A stretch of DNA of 64,000 bases from DASUCS01 sp041166745 (lineage in GTDB: Bacteria; Actinomycetota; Acidimicrobiia; Acidimicrobiales; JACDCH01). The stretch is from contig JBEEGH010000019.1 in assembly GCA_041166745.1 (NCBI GenBank), positions 1 to 64,000 on the forward strand. The letters are read 5' to 3'. Numbering within the stretch: position 1 is the stretch's first letter; each line of letters opens with the position of its first letter. The notes under the pieces were generated by a model that made no database searches, was not told the origin of the DNA, and worked only from the letters and a program-made list of their open reading frames with translations. Of the stretch, positions 8,131 to 16,048 are shown in pieces. Made by a program: the position numbers and the translations under genes.

Positions 8131-8885
8131 CAGACCTCCTTCGCCATCTGCGGTTCCCACCACAGGTAGACGGCGCGGCCGATGACGAGGAGCACGACGC
8201 CGACCGCGAGGGGATAGAGGAGATCGACGGCTCGTGGCGCGCGGCCCGCCATCACGATGGCCCGGAACGAGTCGAAGATGCCCGACATCGGGTTGTAGCG
8301 GAAGAGCCATGCCGCTCCGCTGCCGCCGACTCGGCCAGGAGGGACGAGCGCGGTCGAGACCAGGAAACCCAACCGCATGACGCTCTGGATCGGCCCGCGG
8401 TAGTCGGGCATGTGCAGGCCGAAGACCGACGCCAGGTACGTCGGGCCCGAGACGAAGACGGTGACGACCGCGACGACGATCGGCAACAGCAGCAGGGCCG
8501 CGGTGAACGGCGCGGAGTACCAGAGCATGAGAGGAACCAGGAGCACCATGCCCATGAGGAGACTCGCGCCTTGCGTCGCCACCGCGACGAGCGGCAGGAC
8601 GCCGCGAGGCAATCGGCGCGCGGTGATGAGGTTCCCGTACGAGCTCACGAGTCCCAGACCGCGACCGACGCTGTCCTGGAAGTACCGCCAAGGGAGCACC
8701 GCGCTCAACACGAACAACGGATACGCGGGCTGGGTGTTGCGCAACGCCACTTGCACGAGCAGCACGTACACCGCCGTGCTCAGCGCCGGCTCGAGCAACC
8801 ACTTCAAGAGCCCGACGAGGCTGAGGCCGCGGGTGTCCTTGAGCTCGGCCTCGGTGAGGGTGATCAGTACGTCGGTGGTGCTCAC
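8130..8885 (-). CDS. ABC-2 type permease, polysaccharide export (Wzm-like)
   Basis: 251 residues with about six hydrophobic helices and the ABC-2 membrane fold. It includes LPWRYFQDSVGRGLGL and the conserved late segment with YNPMSGIFDSFR, typical of Wzm/RfbD/TagG permeases. The GTG start at 8885 places the protein just after the GT2 gene stop (8882-8884) with a 4-nt overlap. It forms the membrane half of the exporter encoded by the next gene and would move the lipid-linked product of this cluster across the cytoplasmic membrane. Confidence 0.87.
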   Translation of the reverse strand: MSTTDVLITLTEAELKDTRGLSLVGLLKWLLEPALSTAVYVLLVQVALRNTQPAYPLFVLSAVLPWRYFQDSVGRGLGLVSSYGNLITARRLPRGVLPLVAVATQGASLLMGMVLLVPLMLWYSAPFTAALLLLPIVVAVVTVFVSGPTYLASVFGLHMPDYRGPIQSVMRLGFLVSTALVPPGRVGGSGAAWLFRYNPMSGIFDSFRAIVMAGRAPRAVDLLYPLAVGVVLLVIGRAVYLWWEPQMAKEV

Positions 8886-9907
8886 CGGTTGGGGCGCAGG
8901 AGGTCGGCTGCCGCACTGGCGAGGCCGAGGGAATAGTCGTGGTAGCGGCCGTTGCGCCACTCGTTGATCACGCCGCGGACGCGGCTGACGCGATTCGTTC
9001 CGAGGCCGGCGCGCGCCCGGAGGTGATCGATGGCGTCGGCCACGCGAGCTCGAGCGGGCCCGACCCCTTCGCTCATGTGCAGGTCGAGGCGCTTCTCGAT
9101 GATCTCGAGCACGTCGGCGGTCGCGCCCAGACGCGAGCTGTGCTCGCGCGTCGGTACCGCCGCGGATCGCCACCGCAGCACACCTGACGGCACGAGCCTG
9201 CGGATCTGCAGCGCGGGGATGCCGACCTGCTGGCGAGGATGCTGTCGGTACTCGACGAGCGGTTCACTGATCACCTCGACGCCGCCCGGGCCGGTCGCGG
9301 CGGCGAGGCACAACGAGATCCAGCGGTCGTGCAGGATGCGCACCGCGGTACCCGTGTCCTCGCTCGGGAACGACAGCAGCAAGGGACGCCACTTCGCGTC
9401 GAAGGCGAGGGTGCAACCCGACACGATCGAGCGACCCATGAGCTGACCGAACGGATCTCGCCGCATGCGATCGCGATGGTGATCGGCGAACCCGACGACC
9501 GACCAGAGACGCTCGCCCGTGCGCCGTCCGCCGGCGTCGATCAACCACGCGTCGCTGAACGCCAGTGCGGGTGGATACGGCCGGTTGAACACCGCTTCGA
9601 GTCGGGACAGTCGCTCCGTGGACCAGCGGTCGTCTTGGTCGCCGAGCACGATCACGTCGCCGTCGCACAACCCGATGGCTCGCTCGTAGTTGCGGGCCAC
9701 GCCGAGATGCCGCTCACTGTGGAACACCCGCACGGAGAACGGTGACGCCGTAGCAAACTCGTCGAGGATGGCGTGGGTGGCATCGACGGAGCCGTCATCA
9801 CTGATCACGACTTCGTCTGGATGGCGATCTTGCGCCGCAATGCTCTCGAGTTGTTCGCGCAGGTACCGCTCACCGTTGTGGGTGCAGATCGCCACCGAGA
9901 TGCGCAC
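8882..9907 (-). CDS. GT2-family glycosyltransferase
   Basis: 341 residues from GTG 9907, chosen because AGGAG lies 6 nt upstream and the family N-terminus (RISVAICTHNGERYL) begins there; ATG 9955 in frame is an alternative that adds 16 residues. ISDDGSVDATH near 36-46 is the nucleotide-binding strand, and GDQDDRW carries the metal-binding DxD-like acids. It looks like a rhamnosyl- or glucosyl-type GT-A enzyme acting on the cytoplasmic face. It overlaps the permease by 4 nt, making a GT2-permease-ATPase operon, possibly led by the large secreted protein whose stop is 99 bp upstream. Confidence 0.87.
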   Translation of the reverse strand: MRISVAICTHNGERYLREQLESIAAQDRHPDEVVISDDGSVDATHAILDEFATASPFSVRVFHSERHLGVARNYERAIGLCDGDVIVLGDQDDRWSTERLSRLEAVFNRPYPPALAFSDAWLIDAGGRRTGERLWSVVGFADHHRDRMRRDPFGQLMGRSIVSGCTLAFDAKWRPLLLSFPSEDTGTAVRILHDRWISLCLAAATGPGGVEVISEPLVEYRQHPRQQVGIPALQIRRLVPSGVLRWRSAAVPTREHSSRLGATADVLEIIEKRLDLHMSEGVGPARARVADAIDHLRARAGLGTNRVSRVRGVINEWRNGRYHDYSLGLASAAADLLRPNR

Positions 9908-10006
9908 GCACCGCTCCTGATCGATGGGGCCAGCCGAAAAGGTAGCACCGGTCAACGGACGCCCCTGGTGACCCGACGCTCGTCGCGGACGCGGCGGGAC
10001 AGCCGA

Positions 10007-13000
10007 CTACAGGCTGACGAGTTTGAAGCTGTCGAAGCTCGCCGTGAAAGGTGAGCCTCCGTTCGAGTTGTTGGTCATGATCCCGGCCCGGCTCTGCCGG
10101 CTGAACCAGCGCATCACGTCGGGTACGGCGGTCGCCGCCCCGAACGTCACGATGTCCGCCGCGTTGCTCGAGTTCACTCGGTAGGCGGCCTGCAGCGTTC
10201 CCGCCACGGGGTCGCCGGTGATGAAGAGATCGAGCGTGGCGGCGCTCGGATTGCTCAGCAGGATCGACGTGAGGATCGAACCGACGCCGTTCTTCTCGTA
10301 CCAGATCGTCAAGTGCTGCTTGCCGTCTCCTTGGCATTCGACTTCGAGCTTGAAGTAGTTGTCTTGATCGGGCCCGACGTAGATGGCTTGTTGGTCCGAC
10401 CCGAGGTTGATGCCGGTGAACGGCCCGACGAGCCGGCTCGAGGCCTGGAACTTCTGGCGGGTGCCGTCGAACGCGAGCTGCAACGCGTTCTGCTGCGTGT
10501 TCACGCCGTTCGTGTTGCTGCCCGCCGTGCTCACGACCTTGAGGACACCGCTGGCCGTATCGAGCGTGAGCTGTGCCGGTGCGTACTGGTTCCCGGCGGT
10601 GTTGGCCTGAACGCTCGAGAAGCCCGTGCCGAGCCCGGACTTGTCGGCGATCGTGCCCGTCTTGCTCGCGCTGAAATCGAGGTTCAGCGAGGTGTCACCC
10701 GGGACTGCGGCGGCCGTGAGCTCTGGCTGCGCATTGCGCAGGAGCAGCACGTAGTCCTGGAAGTCCCAGTTCTTGCCGCTGGCCGGGCTCGGGTCTTGTC
10801 CGACGTCGTCAGCGACGAGCCACGTGTTCGGGATCTGCACGCCATCAGCGCCCTTGGCCGGATAGAAGCGGAAATCGTGGAGATTGAGGCCGGTCGACGC
10901 GAGTGCGTCGTCGGTGAAGTCGCCGTACTCGTCGTGCACGCCGAAGACGGAAGCGGTGCTGAAACTCGTCGTCCCGCCCGGCGCGATGCTCGGAAGCAGG
11001 CGCTGGTTCTGGCCGCCGCTCGGGTCGCTTCCGCCTGGAAGACCGAAGAGCACTGTCCTCGTGTTCGGGCTTCCTTTGACGAACCAGTCGATGGGCCCGC
11101 TGTTGTAGGTGTGGCGGCCCGAGTACTGCGCGACCGGGATCAGCTGCATCGGTGCGCTGCTGTCGGCTCGCTTCCAGTAGGGCGAGACGATCTCGTCGCC
11201 CGCGGGTGTGCGCTTGTCGCTGATGTAGTTCTTCGCCACCGTGTTGGTGACGCCCGCGTTGGTGGCGGTGTAACCGAGCGCGTTGAAGATCTCCTGGGCG
11301 CTCGGCTCGCTCGCGCCTTCGTAGTTGACCGCGTTCAAGCCCGACAGCGGGAGGTTGATCGTGGAACCACCCGAGGCGTTCGTGGCGATGGTCAACGTGG
11401 CGTTGTCGACGACTTTCGTGGTGGTCGGGCGGAAGTCGACGAGGACGCTGGCGCTCCCGCCCGCGGGAATCGAGAACGTCTTGGGTTGCGCCGGGTCGAC
11501 GATGAACTGGTTGGCGTCCGGTCCGCCGATCGTGAGACCGGTCACCGACGCGGCGCTGCTTCCGGTGTTCGTGAGCGTGAGACTCTTGCCCGGCCTCACC
11601 TCGGAGGCCACGGTGCTGAACACGAGCCGACTCGTCAGACCAAGGACGTCGTCGGGCGACGTGACCTTCAGGGATGAAGGCGGCGGCGGTTGGTTGCCCC
11701 CGCTCACGTCGAGATAGTCGATTTTGCTGTTCGTGCCCCCGGTGGCGTCGATCGTGAGCCGGCCGTCGGAGACCGTCACCGGCGCGGTCACGGTCGTCTG
11801 GCGCACCGCCGACGTCGGCGTGAAGTCGAGGATCGTCACGCCCTCCGCGTTGATCACGTGTCGGCTGTCGAAGAAGCCCGGGTCGCCGACGGCGAGGGTG
11901 AGGCTGTACGTGCCGTTCGGGATCACCAGCTCCCAACGACCCGGCGCCGTCATTCCGCTCCCGGCCTGGGCCTGCATGTGGACGAAGGTGTCGAGCCGCT
12001 TGTCGGCCACCATGTTGCGCTCGCGGCCGAGACCGACACGAGAGAGCGGGGCGCCGCTGAGATCCTCCCAGCCGTAGCCGCGAGTGGTGTCGAAGGCCGA
12101 GCCGAAGTCGGCGACGTAGCCGGCCGGCGTGACCGTCGCCTGCGCCTGGAAGTTGACCTTCGCCACCGCGGTCGGCGGCTTGGGAACGAGCACGTCGATG
12201 AGGCCACCGGCACCGTCTGGGTCGCGCCCGTACTCGCCGACGTACACCCGTCCGCTGACGGGATCGGACGTGATCGGCAGCGGGTTGTTGAAGCCGCTCA
12301 TCAACACCGTCCTCGACACCGCCTTGCCGTTGGTGTCGAGTTGGATGGCGATGATGTCCTTGCCCTGCGAGTACTCGGTGACGAGGATCTGACCTTTGAG
12401 CAGGCCACCGAACACGTCGGACTTGAACTCGACGCTGCCGTCTGGTGAGCGATGCAGGCCGAGGTCCATGTCGGGCTGGCGCCAGTTGGCGTTCGGCGCC
12501 GTGCCGACCGCGTACTGCGGCACTTCGAACGGGTCGGCTCCCGATGTGGGGTTGGCGCCGTTGATCCGGTACTCACCGCGTGCCGGATTCGGGTGGCCGT
12601 AGTACTTCCCCGCGACGATCTGCGTGAAGTAGTCGTCGAACGCCGGCAGGTCGGTCAGCGCGGGAGCGCCACCGGCGGGATCGGCAGGCGTGTTGCCATT
12701 CGCCGACTCGTTCACCGGCGCGTAGAGCTTGCCGTTGCTGTGCCAGAGAACGCTGAACGGATTGCGGGTGCCCGTGGCGTACGTCGTCACCTTGGCGCCT
12801 GCAGCGAGCGGGTTGTAGCCCTTCGACGTGTCGACGTTGTACGGCACCGTCGTGATCGTCTTGTAGTCGATGCGCAGGATCGCGGCCGTCAACGGATCTT
12901 CGCTTCGGTTGCCCCAGATCGCGTCGGGTGCGCCGTAACCGTTGTTCGCACCCTGCGCGAGATACATCGCGCCGTCGGGACCGAAGTCGATCCCGTTGTT

Positions 13001-14314
13001 CATGTGGTTTCCCACGGACCTCGGCAGGCCGGTGACGACGTCTGTGCGCACGAGGCTCGACGCGCTCGCGCCCGTGAGCTTCGACACCATGCCCGTGAAG
13101 TCGTCACACGCGGTGCCGGTGGCCACGAGGTCGCAGCCGAACTGACCGTTCGAGACCCACAACGTGAGGTTGCTGGTCGTTGAAGCAGGATCGAACTTGA
13201 TGCCGCTGATGGTGCGTTGGAACTTGAACGCGGTGATCTCTGTCGGCGCGCCGGCCTTGTTGCCGTTCGCGTCGAGGGGATAGGCCAACACCTTTCCGGT
13301 GCCGAACGCCACGTACAGCTTTCCGTCCGGACCGAGTGCGAGCGCCGTCGGCCCGTCGCCCACGTCGAACGTCGCCTTGGTGAACGACACCGGCGATGGC
13401 TGCAACGACACGCTCGTTCCGGTGGTGAACGTGGACGTGTACGGCTGGTAGGCGTTGCCGGCCGGATCTTTCAGCGCGGCCGTGACCTTGACCGTGTACA
13501 TCGCGTTGGGCGCGAGGCTTGTCGTCGGCACGAACGTGACGTTGGAGTACGCGCCGTCGGTGTTGTAGTGACCGTCGACGAGCGTGCTGGTCGAATCGAG
13601 CAACTGGACGCCGTTCGCGTTCGCGCTCACGGGATCGACGCCATCACTCAGTTGCACGGTGACGGCGCCGTCGAGCGGCACGCCCGTGGCACCGTTCGCC
13701 GGGATGAGGGCGACGACGGTCGGCGAGCTGCTCGCCGCCGGTTGCACCTGCAAGTAGTCGATCTTGGTGTTGGTGCCACCGATGGCGTCCACGTTGACGA
13801 ACCCGTCCGTGACGCTGACGGTCACCGTGTTGACCTGATTCGGCTGCCCCGCCGTCGGGGTGAAGTCGATCGCCGTGACCCCTTCGACGTGGATCACATG
13901 GCGGCTGTCGATGTGGGACGGATCGCCCACGGCGGCGGTCACGCTGTACGTGCCGTTCGGCACCGAGGCCTTCCACGCACCCTCGGTGTGGACACCAGGG
14001 GAGACCGACGGAAGCTGCATGTGTACGAACGTGTCGAGGCGTTTGTCCGCCAACACGCCTCGCTCCCGTCCGTTGCCGACGAGAGACAGTGGGGCGCCGC
14101 TGCCGTCGACCCACCCATAGCCCCTGGTGGCGTCGTAGGCCTGCCCGTAGTCGCCGATGTAGCCCGCGGGGGTCGACGTCGCCTGCGCCTGAAAGTTGAC
14201 CAGCGCAGGGAGCGTGACGGTGGGGTCCGCGCTGGCAGGAGGCGCGGTCGAGAGCAGCGCCGCACTCAATGCAATGACCAGCAGTACCGCCGTCGGGATT
14301 TTGTGACCGAACAA
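10007..14314 (-). CDS. Large secreted protein: two malectin-like repeats, Big_5-type domain, glucose/sorbosone-dehydrogenase-like propeller, LamG-like end
   Basis: 1435 residues from TTG 14314, chosen because AAGGGG lies about 8 nt upstream and a signal peptide follows at once (hydrophobic VLLVIALSAALL, cleavage near ASA at 29). Longer upstream starts would read antisense through yhhN. Domains: malectin-like repeat 39-190; Ig-like Big_5 about 200-300; a beta-propeller about 312-705 with DGKLYVAFG, GPDGAMYLAQ, GTRNPFSVLWH and VYVGEYGRD, as in PQQ glucose/sorbosone dehydrogenases; a second malectin-like repeat 720-870; a choice-of-anchor/HYDIN-like domain about 885-990; an unassigned domain about 995-1190; and a LamG-like sandwich to the end. 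An extracellular carbohydrate-binding protein; whether it oxidises sugars is unproven. Confidence 0.83.
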   Translation of the reverse strand: MFGHKIPTAVLLVIALSAALLSTAPPASADPTVTLPALVNFQAQATSTPAGYIGDYGQAYDATRGYGWVDGSGAPLSLVGNGRERGVLADKRLDTFVHMQLPSVSPGVHTEGAWKASVPNGTYSVTAAVGDPSHIDSRHVIHVEGVTAIDFTPTAGQPNQVNTVTVSVTDGFVNVDAIGGTNTKIDYLQVQPAASSSPTVVALIPANGATGVPLDGAVTVQLSDGVDPVSANANGVQLLDSTSTLVDGHYNTDGAYSNVTFVPTTSLAPNAMYTVKVTAALKDPAGNAYQPYTSTFTTGTSVSLQPSPVSFTKATFDVGDGPTALALGPDGKLYVAFGTGKVLAYPLDANGNKAGAPTEITAFKFQRTISGIKFDPASTTSNLTLWVSNGQFGCDLVATGTACDDFTGMVSKLTGASASSLVRTDVVTGLPRSVGNHMNNGIDFGPDGAMYLAQGANNGYGAPDAIWGNRSEDPLTAAILRIDYKTITTVPYNVDTSKGYNPLAAGAKVTTYATGTRNPFSVLWHSNGKLYAPVNESANGNTPADPAGGAPALTDLPAFDDYFTQIVAGKYYGHPNPARGEYRINGANPTSGADPFEVPQYAVGTAPNANWRQPDMDLGLHRSPDGSVEFKSDVFGGLLKGQILVTEYSQGKDIIAIQLDTNGKAVSRTVLMSGFNNPLPITSDPVSGRVYVGEYGRDPDGAGGLIDVLVPKPPTAVAKVNFQAQATVTPAGYVADFGSAFDTTRGYGWEDLSGAPLSRVGLGRERNMVADKRLDTFVHMQAQAGSGMTAPGRWELVIPNGTYSLTLAVGDPGFFDSRHVINAEGVTILDFTPTSAVRQTTVTAPVTVSDGRLTIDATGGTNSKIDYLDVSGGNQPPPPSSLKVTSPDDVLGLTSRLVFSTVASEVRPGKSLTLTNTGSSAASVTGLTIGGPDANQFIVDPAQPKTFSIPAGGSASVLVDFRPTTTKVVDNATLTIATNASGGSTINLPLSGLNAVNYEGASEPSAQEIFNALGYTATNAGVTNTVAKNYISDKRTPAGDEIVSPYWKRADSSAPMQLIPVAQYSGRHTYNSGPIDWFVKGSPNTRTVLFGLPGGSDPSGGQNQRLLPSIAPGGTTSFSTASVFGVHDEYGDFTDDALASTGLNLHDFRFYPAKGADGVQIPNTWLVADDVGQDPSPASGKNWDFQDYVLLLRNAQPELTAAAVPGDTSLNLDFSASKTGTIADKSGLGTGFSSVQANTAGNQYAPAQLTLDTASGVLKVVSTAGSNTNGVNTQQNALQLAFDGTRQKFQASSRLVGPFTGINLGSDQQAIYVGPDQDNYFKLEVECQGDGKQHLTIWYEKNGVGSILTSILLSNPSAATLDLFITGDPVAGTLQAAYRVNSSNAADIVTFGAATAVPDVMRWFSRQSRAGIMTNNSNGGSPFTASFDSFKLVSL
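11705..12157 (-). repeat. Second copy of the internal malectin-like repeat
   Basis: Encodes residues 720-870 of the large secreted protein. It shares with the copy at 13745-14200 the blocks NFQAQAT, TRGYGW, SGAPLS, ADKRLDTFVHMQ, NGTYS, DSRHVI, DFTPT and KIDYL. The two copies flank the propeller, suggesting a duplicated glycan-binding module. At DNA level they are similar but diverged. Confidence 0.85.
13745..14200 (-). repeat. First copy of the internal malectin-like repeat
   Basis: Encodes residues 39-190 of the large secreted protein, immediately after the signal peptide. It has the same conserved blocks as the copy at 11705-12157. Substitutions are spread along the unit, so the duplication is old rather than recent. 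Confidence 0.85.
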
Positions 14315-14369
14315 GTGTGAGCCCCTTACCGCCCCGTCAGAGTAAACGAAGTACGTACGATGCGCGATT

Positions 14370-15008
14370 GTGAACGGCGCCGCGTGGGTGTTCCTAATCG
14401 CGGCCGCGGTGGTCGCTGCCGGGGACTGGGTCGCGGTGGTGCGCGGTAAAAAGACGCTCGAATACGTCTGCAAGCCGCTCACCATCATCCTGCTGATGGG
14501 CCTGGCCGCCACCCTGGATGTGGGCGACGGCGGCGTGCGCGGCTGGTTCCTGGCCGCGCTGGCGTTGTCGATGCTCGGTGATGTCTGGCTCATGCTCCCG
14601 CGCGATCTGTTCGTCGCCGGACTCCTCTCTTTCCTGCTCGCCCACGTCGCCTACATCGTGGGGATGTGGGTCGACGGCGTCAGCTTCCTCGGCCTCGCCA
14701 TCGGCCTGGCGGTGGCGGCCCTCGCCGCGGTGGTCGTCGGCAGCCGGGTGCTCCGCGGCGTGCGGGCCGGGGACGACCCCGCCATGGTCGTACCCGTGAG
14801 CGTCTACATGGCGGTCATCTCGCTGATGGTCGCGAGCGCCGTCGGAACCGAGGAACCGGTTGCCATCGGCGGTGCGGCGCTGTTCTTCTGCTCCGATGCC
14901 CTCATCGCCTGGGAACGGTTCGTGCATCCACGAAGCTGGCACCGGCTGGCGATCATCGTCACGTATCACCTTGCGCAGGCCGGGCTCACCCTGTCGCTGA
15001 TCACGTGA
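14370..15008 (+). CDS. YhhN/TMEM86-family membrane protein (lysoplasmalogenase-like)
   Basis: 212 residues with about eight hydrophobic helices. CKPLTIILLMGLAA at about 33-46 is the family's hallmark segment with the conserved Lys-Pro, and GDVWLMLP and FCSDALIAWERF are further YhhN motifs. TMEM86 proteins hydrolyse the vinyl-ether bond of lysoplasmalogens; bacterial members are mostly untested. GTG 14370 is 55 bp from the divergent TTG of the large secreted protein, so the two probably share a promoter region. The stop overlaps the next GTG (GTGA). A 23-codon piece of a second copy sits at 1129. Confidence 0.87.
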   Translation: MNGAAWVFLIAAAVVAAGDWVAVVRGKKTLEYVCKPLTIILLMGLAATLDVGDGGVRGWFLAALALSMLGDVWLMLPRDLFVAGLLSFLLAHVAYIVGMWVDGVSFLGLAIGLAVAALAAVVVGSRVLRGVRAGDDPAMVVPVSVYMAVISLMVASAVGTEEPVAIGGAALFFCSDALIAWERFVHPRSWHRLAIIVTYHLAQAGLTLSLIT

Positions 15009-15721
15009 CACCCATCTCCCGACTTCGCCGCCTGTTCACCTCCGCGGCCGATCCGACGCGTGACGGTTCGCTCTCGAACCGACTCCGCACGCGTCGCTTC
15101 GCGGTCGTCGAGCGCCTGATTCGCGAGGAGATGCGTGCTGCGGACCGGCCCGTGCGCATCCTCGATGTCGGTGGCACCGCGGAGTACTGGATGAAGCGCT
15201 CTCTGCACGACGCCAGCGAAGCACTGGCGGACGACCCGCGCGTCGAGATCACGCTGCTCAACATCGAGTACCACGACTACGACGGCGCCCACCCTCGACT
15301 CGAGCGTCTGGTCGGCGATGCCCGGAGCCTGCAGTTCGCCGACGACGAGTTCGACCTCGTGTTGTCGAATTCGACGATGGAGCATGTCGGTGATCGCGCC
15401 GAGCAAGCACGCATGGCGCGCGAGGTGCAGCGGGTCGGAAAGCGGTGCTACGTGCAGGTGCCGTGTCGCTGGTTCCCGATCGAGCCCCATACGGGCTTTC
15501 CGTTCTTCGGTGTCCTTCCGTTCAAGGTGAAGGTGTGGCTGATTCGCCACGTCGACATCGGGCACGCGGGGCGGGAAGACGATGCCGCTGCCGCGGAAGG
15601 ACGGGCCCGCGACGCCCACCTCTTGACGGCGCGCCAGACCGTGGCGCTGTTCTCGAGGCCCCTCGAGGTGCACCGCGAGCGGGTGGCGGGATTGACGAAG
15701 TCCGTCGCCGTCGTGTCGTGA
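15005..15721 (+). CDS. SAM-dependent methyltransferase (Methyltransf_11-like)
   Basis: 238 residues. RILDVGGTAEYW at about 51-62 is motif I in a variant form (GG instead of GxGxG), ITLLNIEYHDY the second strand, and FDLVLSNSTMEHVGD the motif IV/post-motif region with the EHV signature of class I enzymes. The late FPFFGVLPF and WLIRH segments suggest an amphipathic, membrane-near acceptor side. GTG 15005 overlaps the YhhN stop (GTGA). Related methyltransferases are common in polysaccharide clusters; the substrate is not readable. Confidence 0.82.
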   Translation: MTPISRLRRLFTSAADPTRDGSLSNRLRTRRFAVVERLIREEMRAADRPVRILDVGGTAEYWMKRSLHDASEALADDPRVEITLLNIEYHDYDGAHPRLERLVGDARSLQFADDEFDLVLSNSTMEHVGDRAEQARMAREVQRVGKRCYVQVPCRWFPIEPHTGFPFFGVLPFKVKVWLIRHVDIGHAGREDDAAAAEGRARDAHLLTARQTVALFSRPLEVHRERVAGLTKSVAVVS

Positions 15722-15832
15722 CGCTGTCCTTCGCTGCCGAAAAGGTCGGGTTTGCCCTTGCCGAAAGCGAGCAGACGCGGCACCCTTGTCGGTTCCTGTC
15801 GCGGGATTCAACGAGTAGGGGGAGGTGGGCTC

Positions 15833-16048
15833 ATGGCATCAAAGGAGTACGACACAACCTGGCTGCCACAAGGCACGCCGGTTCAGGTCCGAGATCGATT
15901 CGAATTCGCGTTCCGGTCAGGGTTCGAGGTGAGTGCCGCCACAGATGCCGGCTACCGGCTGCGCCGGCGGTCCGACGGCGTGGAACTCCCGGCGGAATTC
16001 TCCGTCAACGACGTCCGCCGGGATTCGTCGGCGAAAGCCTGGCGCTAG
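15833..16048 (+). CDS. Small hypothetical protein (71 aa)
   Basis: ATG 15833 follows GGGGGAGGTGGG, a strong ribosome-binding site, which decides the start over an upstream candidate. The protein MASKEYDTTW... has a compact, probably beta-rich body (FEFAFRSGFEVSAA, YRLRRRSDGVELPAEFSVNDVR) and no signal peptide or membrane helix. The late pattern, Tyr-Arg-Leu-Arg-Arg-Arg-Ser-Asp-Gly then Leu-Pro, looks like a small domain seen in actinobacterial proteins, but I cannot name it. The 3' end overlaps the convergent hydrolase gene by 44 bp. Confidence 0.6.
   Translation: MASKEYDTTWLPQGTPVQVRDRFEFAFRSGFEVSAATDAGYRLRRRSDGVELPAEFSVNDVRRDSSAKAWR

Noticed and set aside
14315..14593. N-terminal extension of the large secreted protein to 14593
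   Set aside because: The extra 93 residues would be translated antisense through yhhN, and the signal peptide begins only after the TTG at 14314 with its AAGGGG site.
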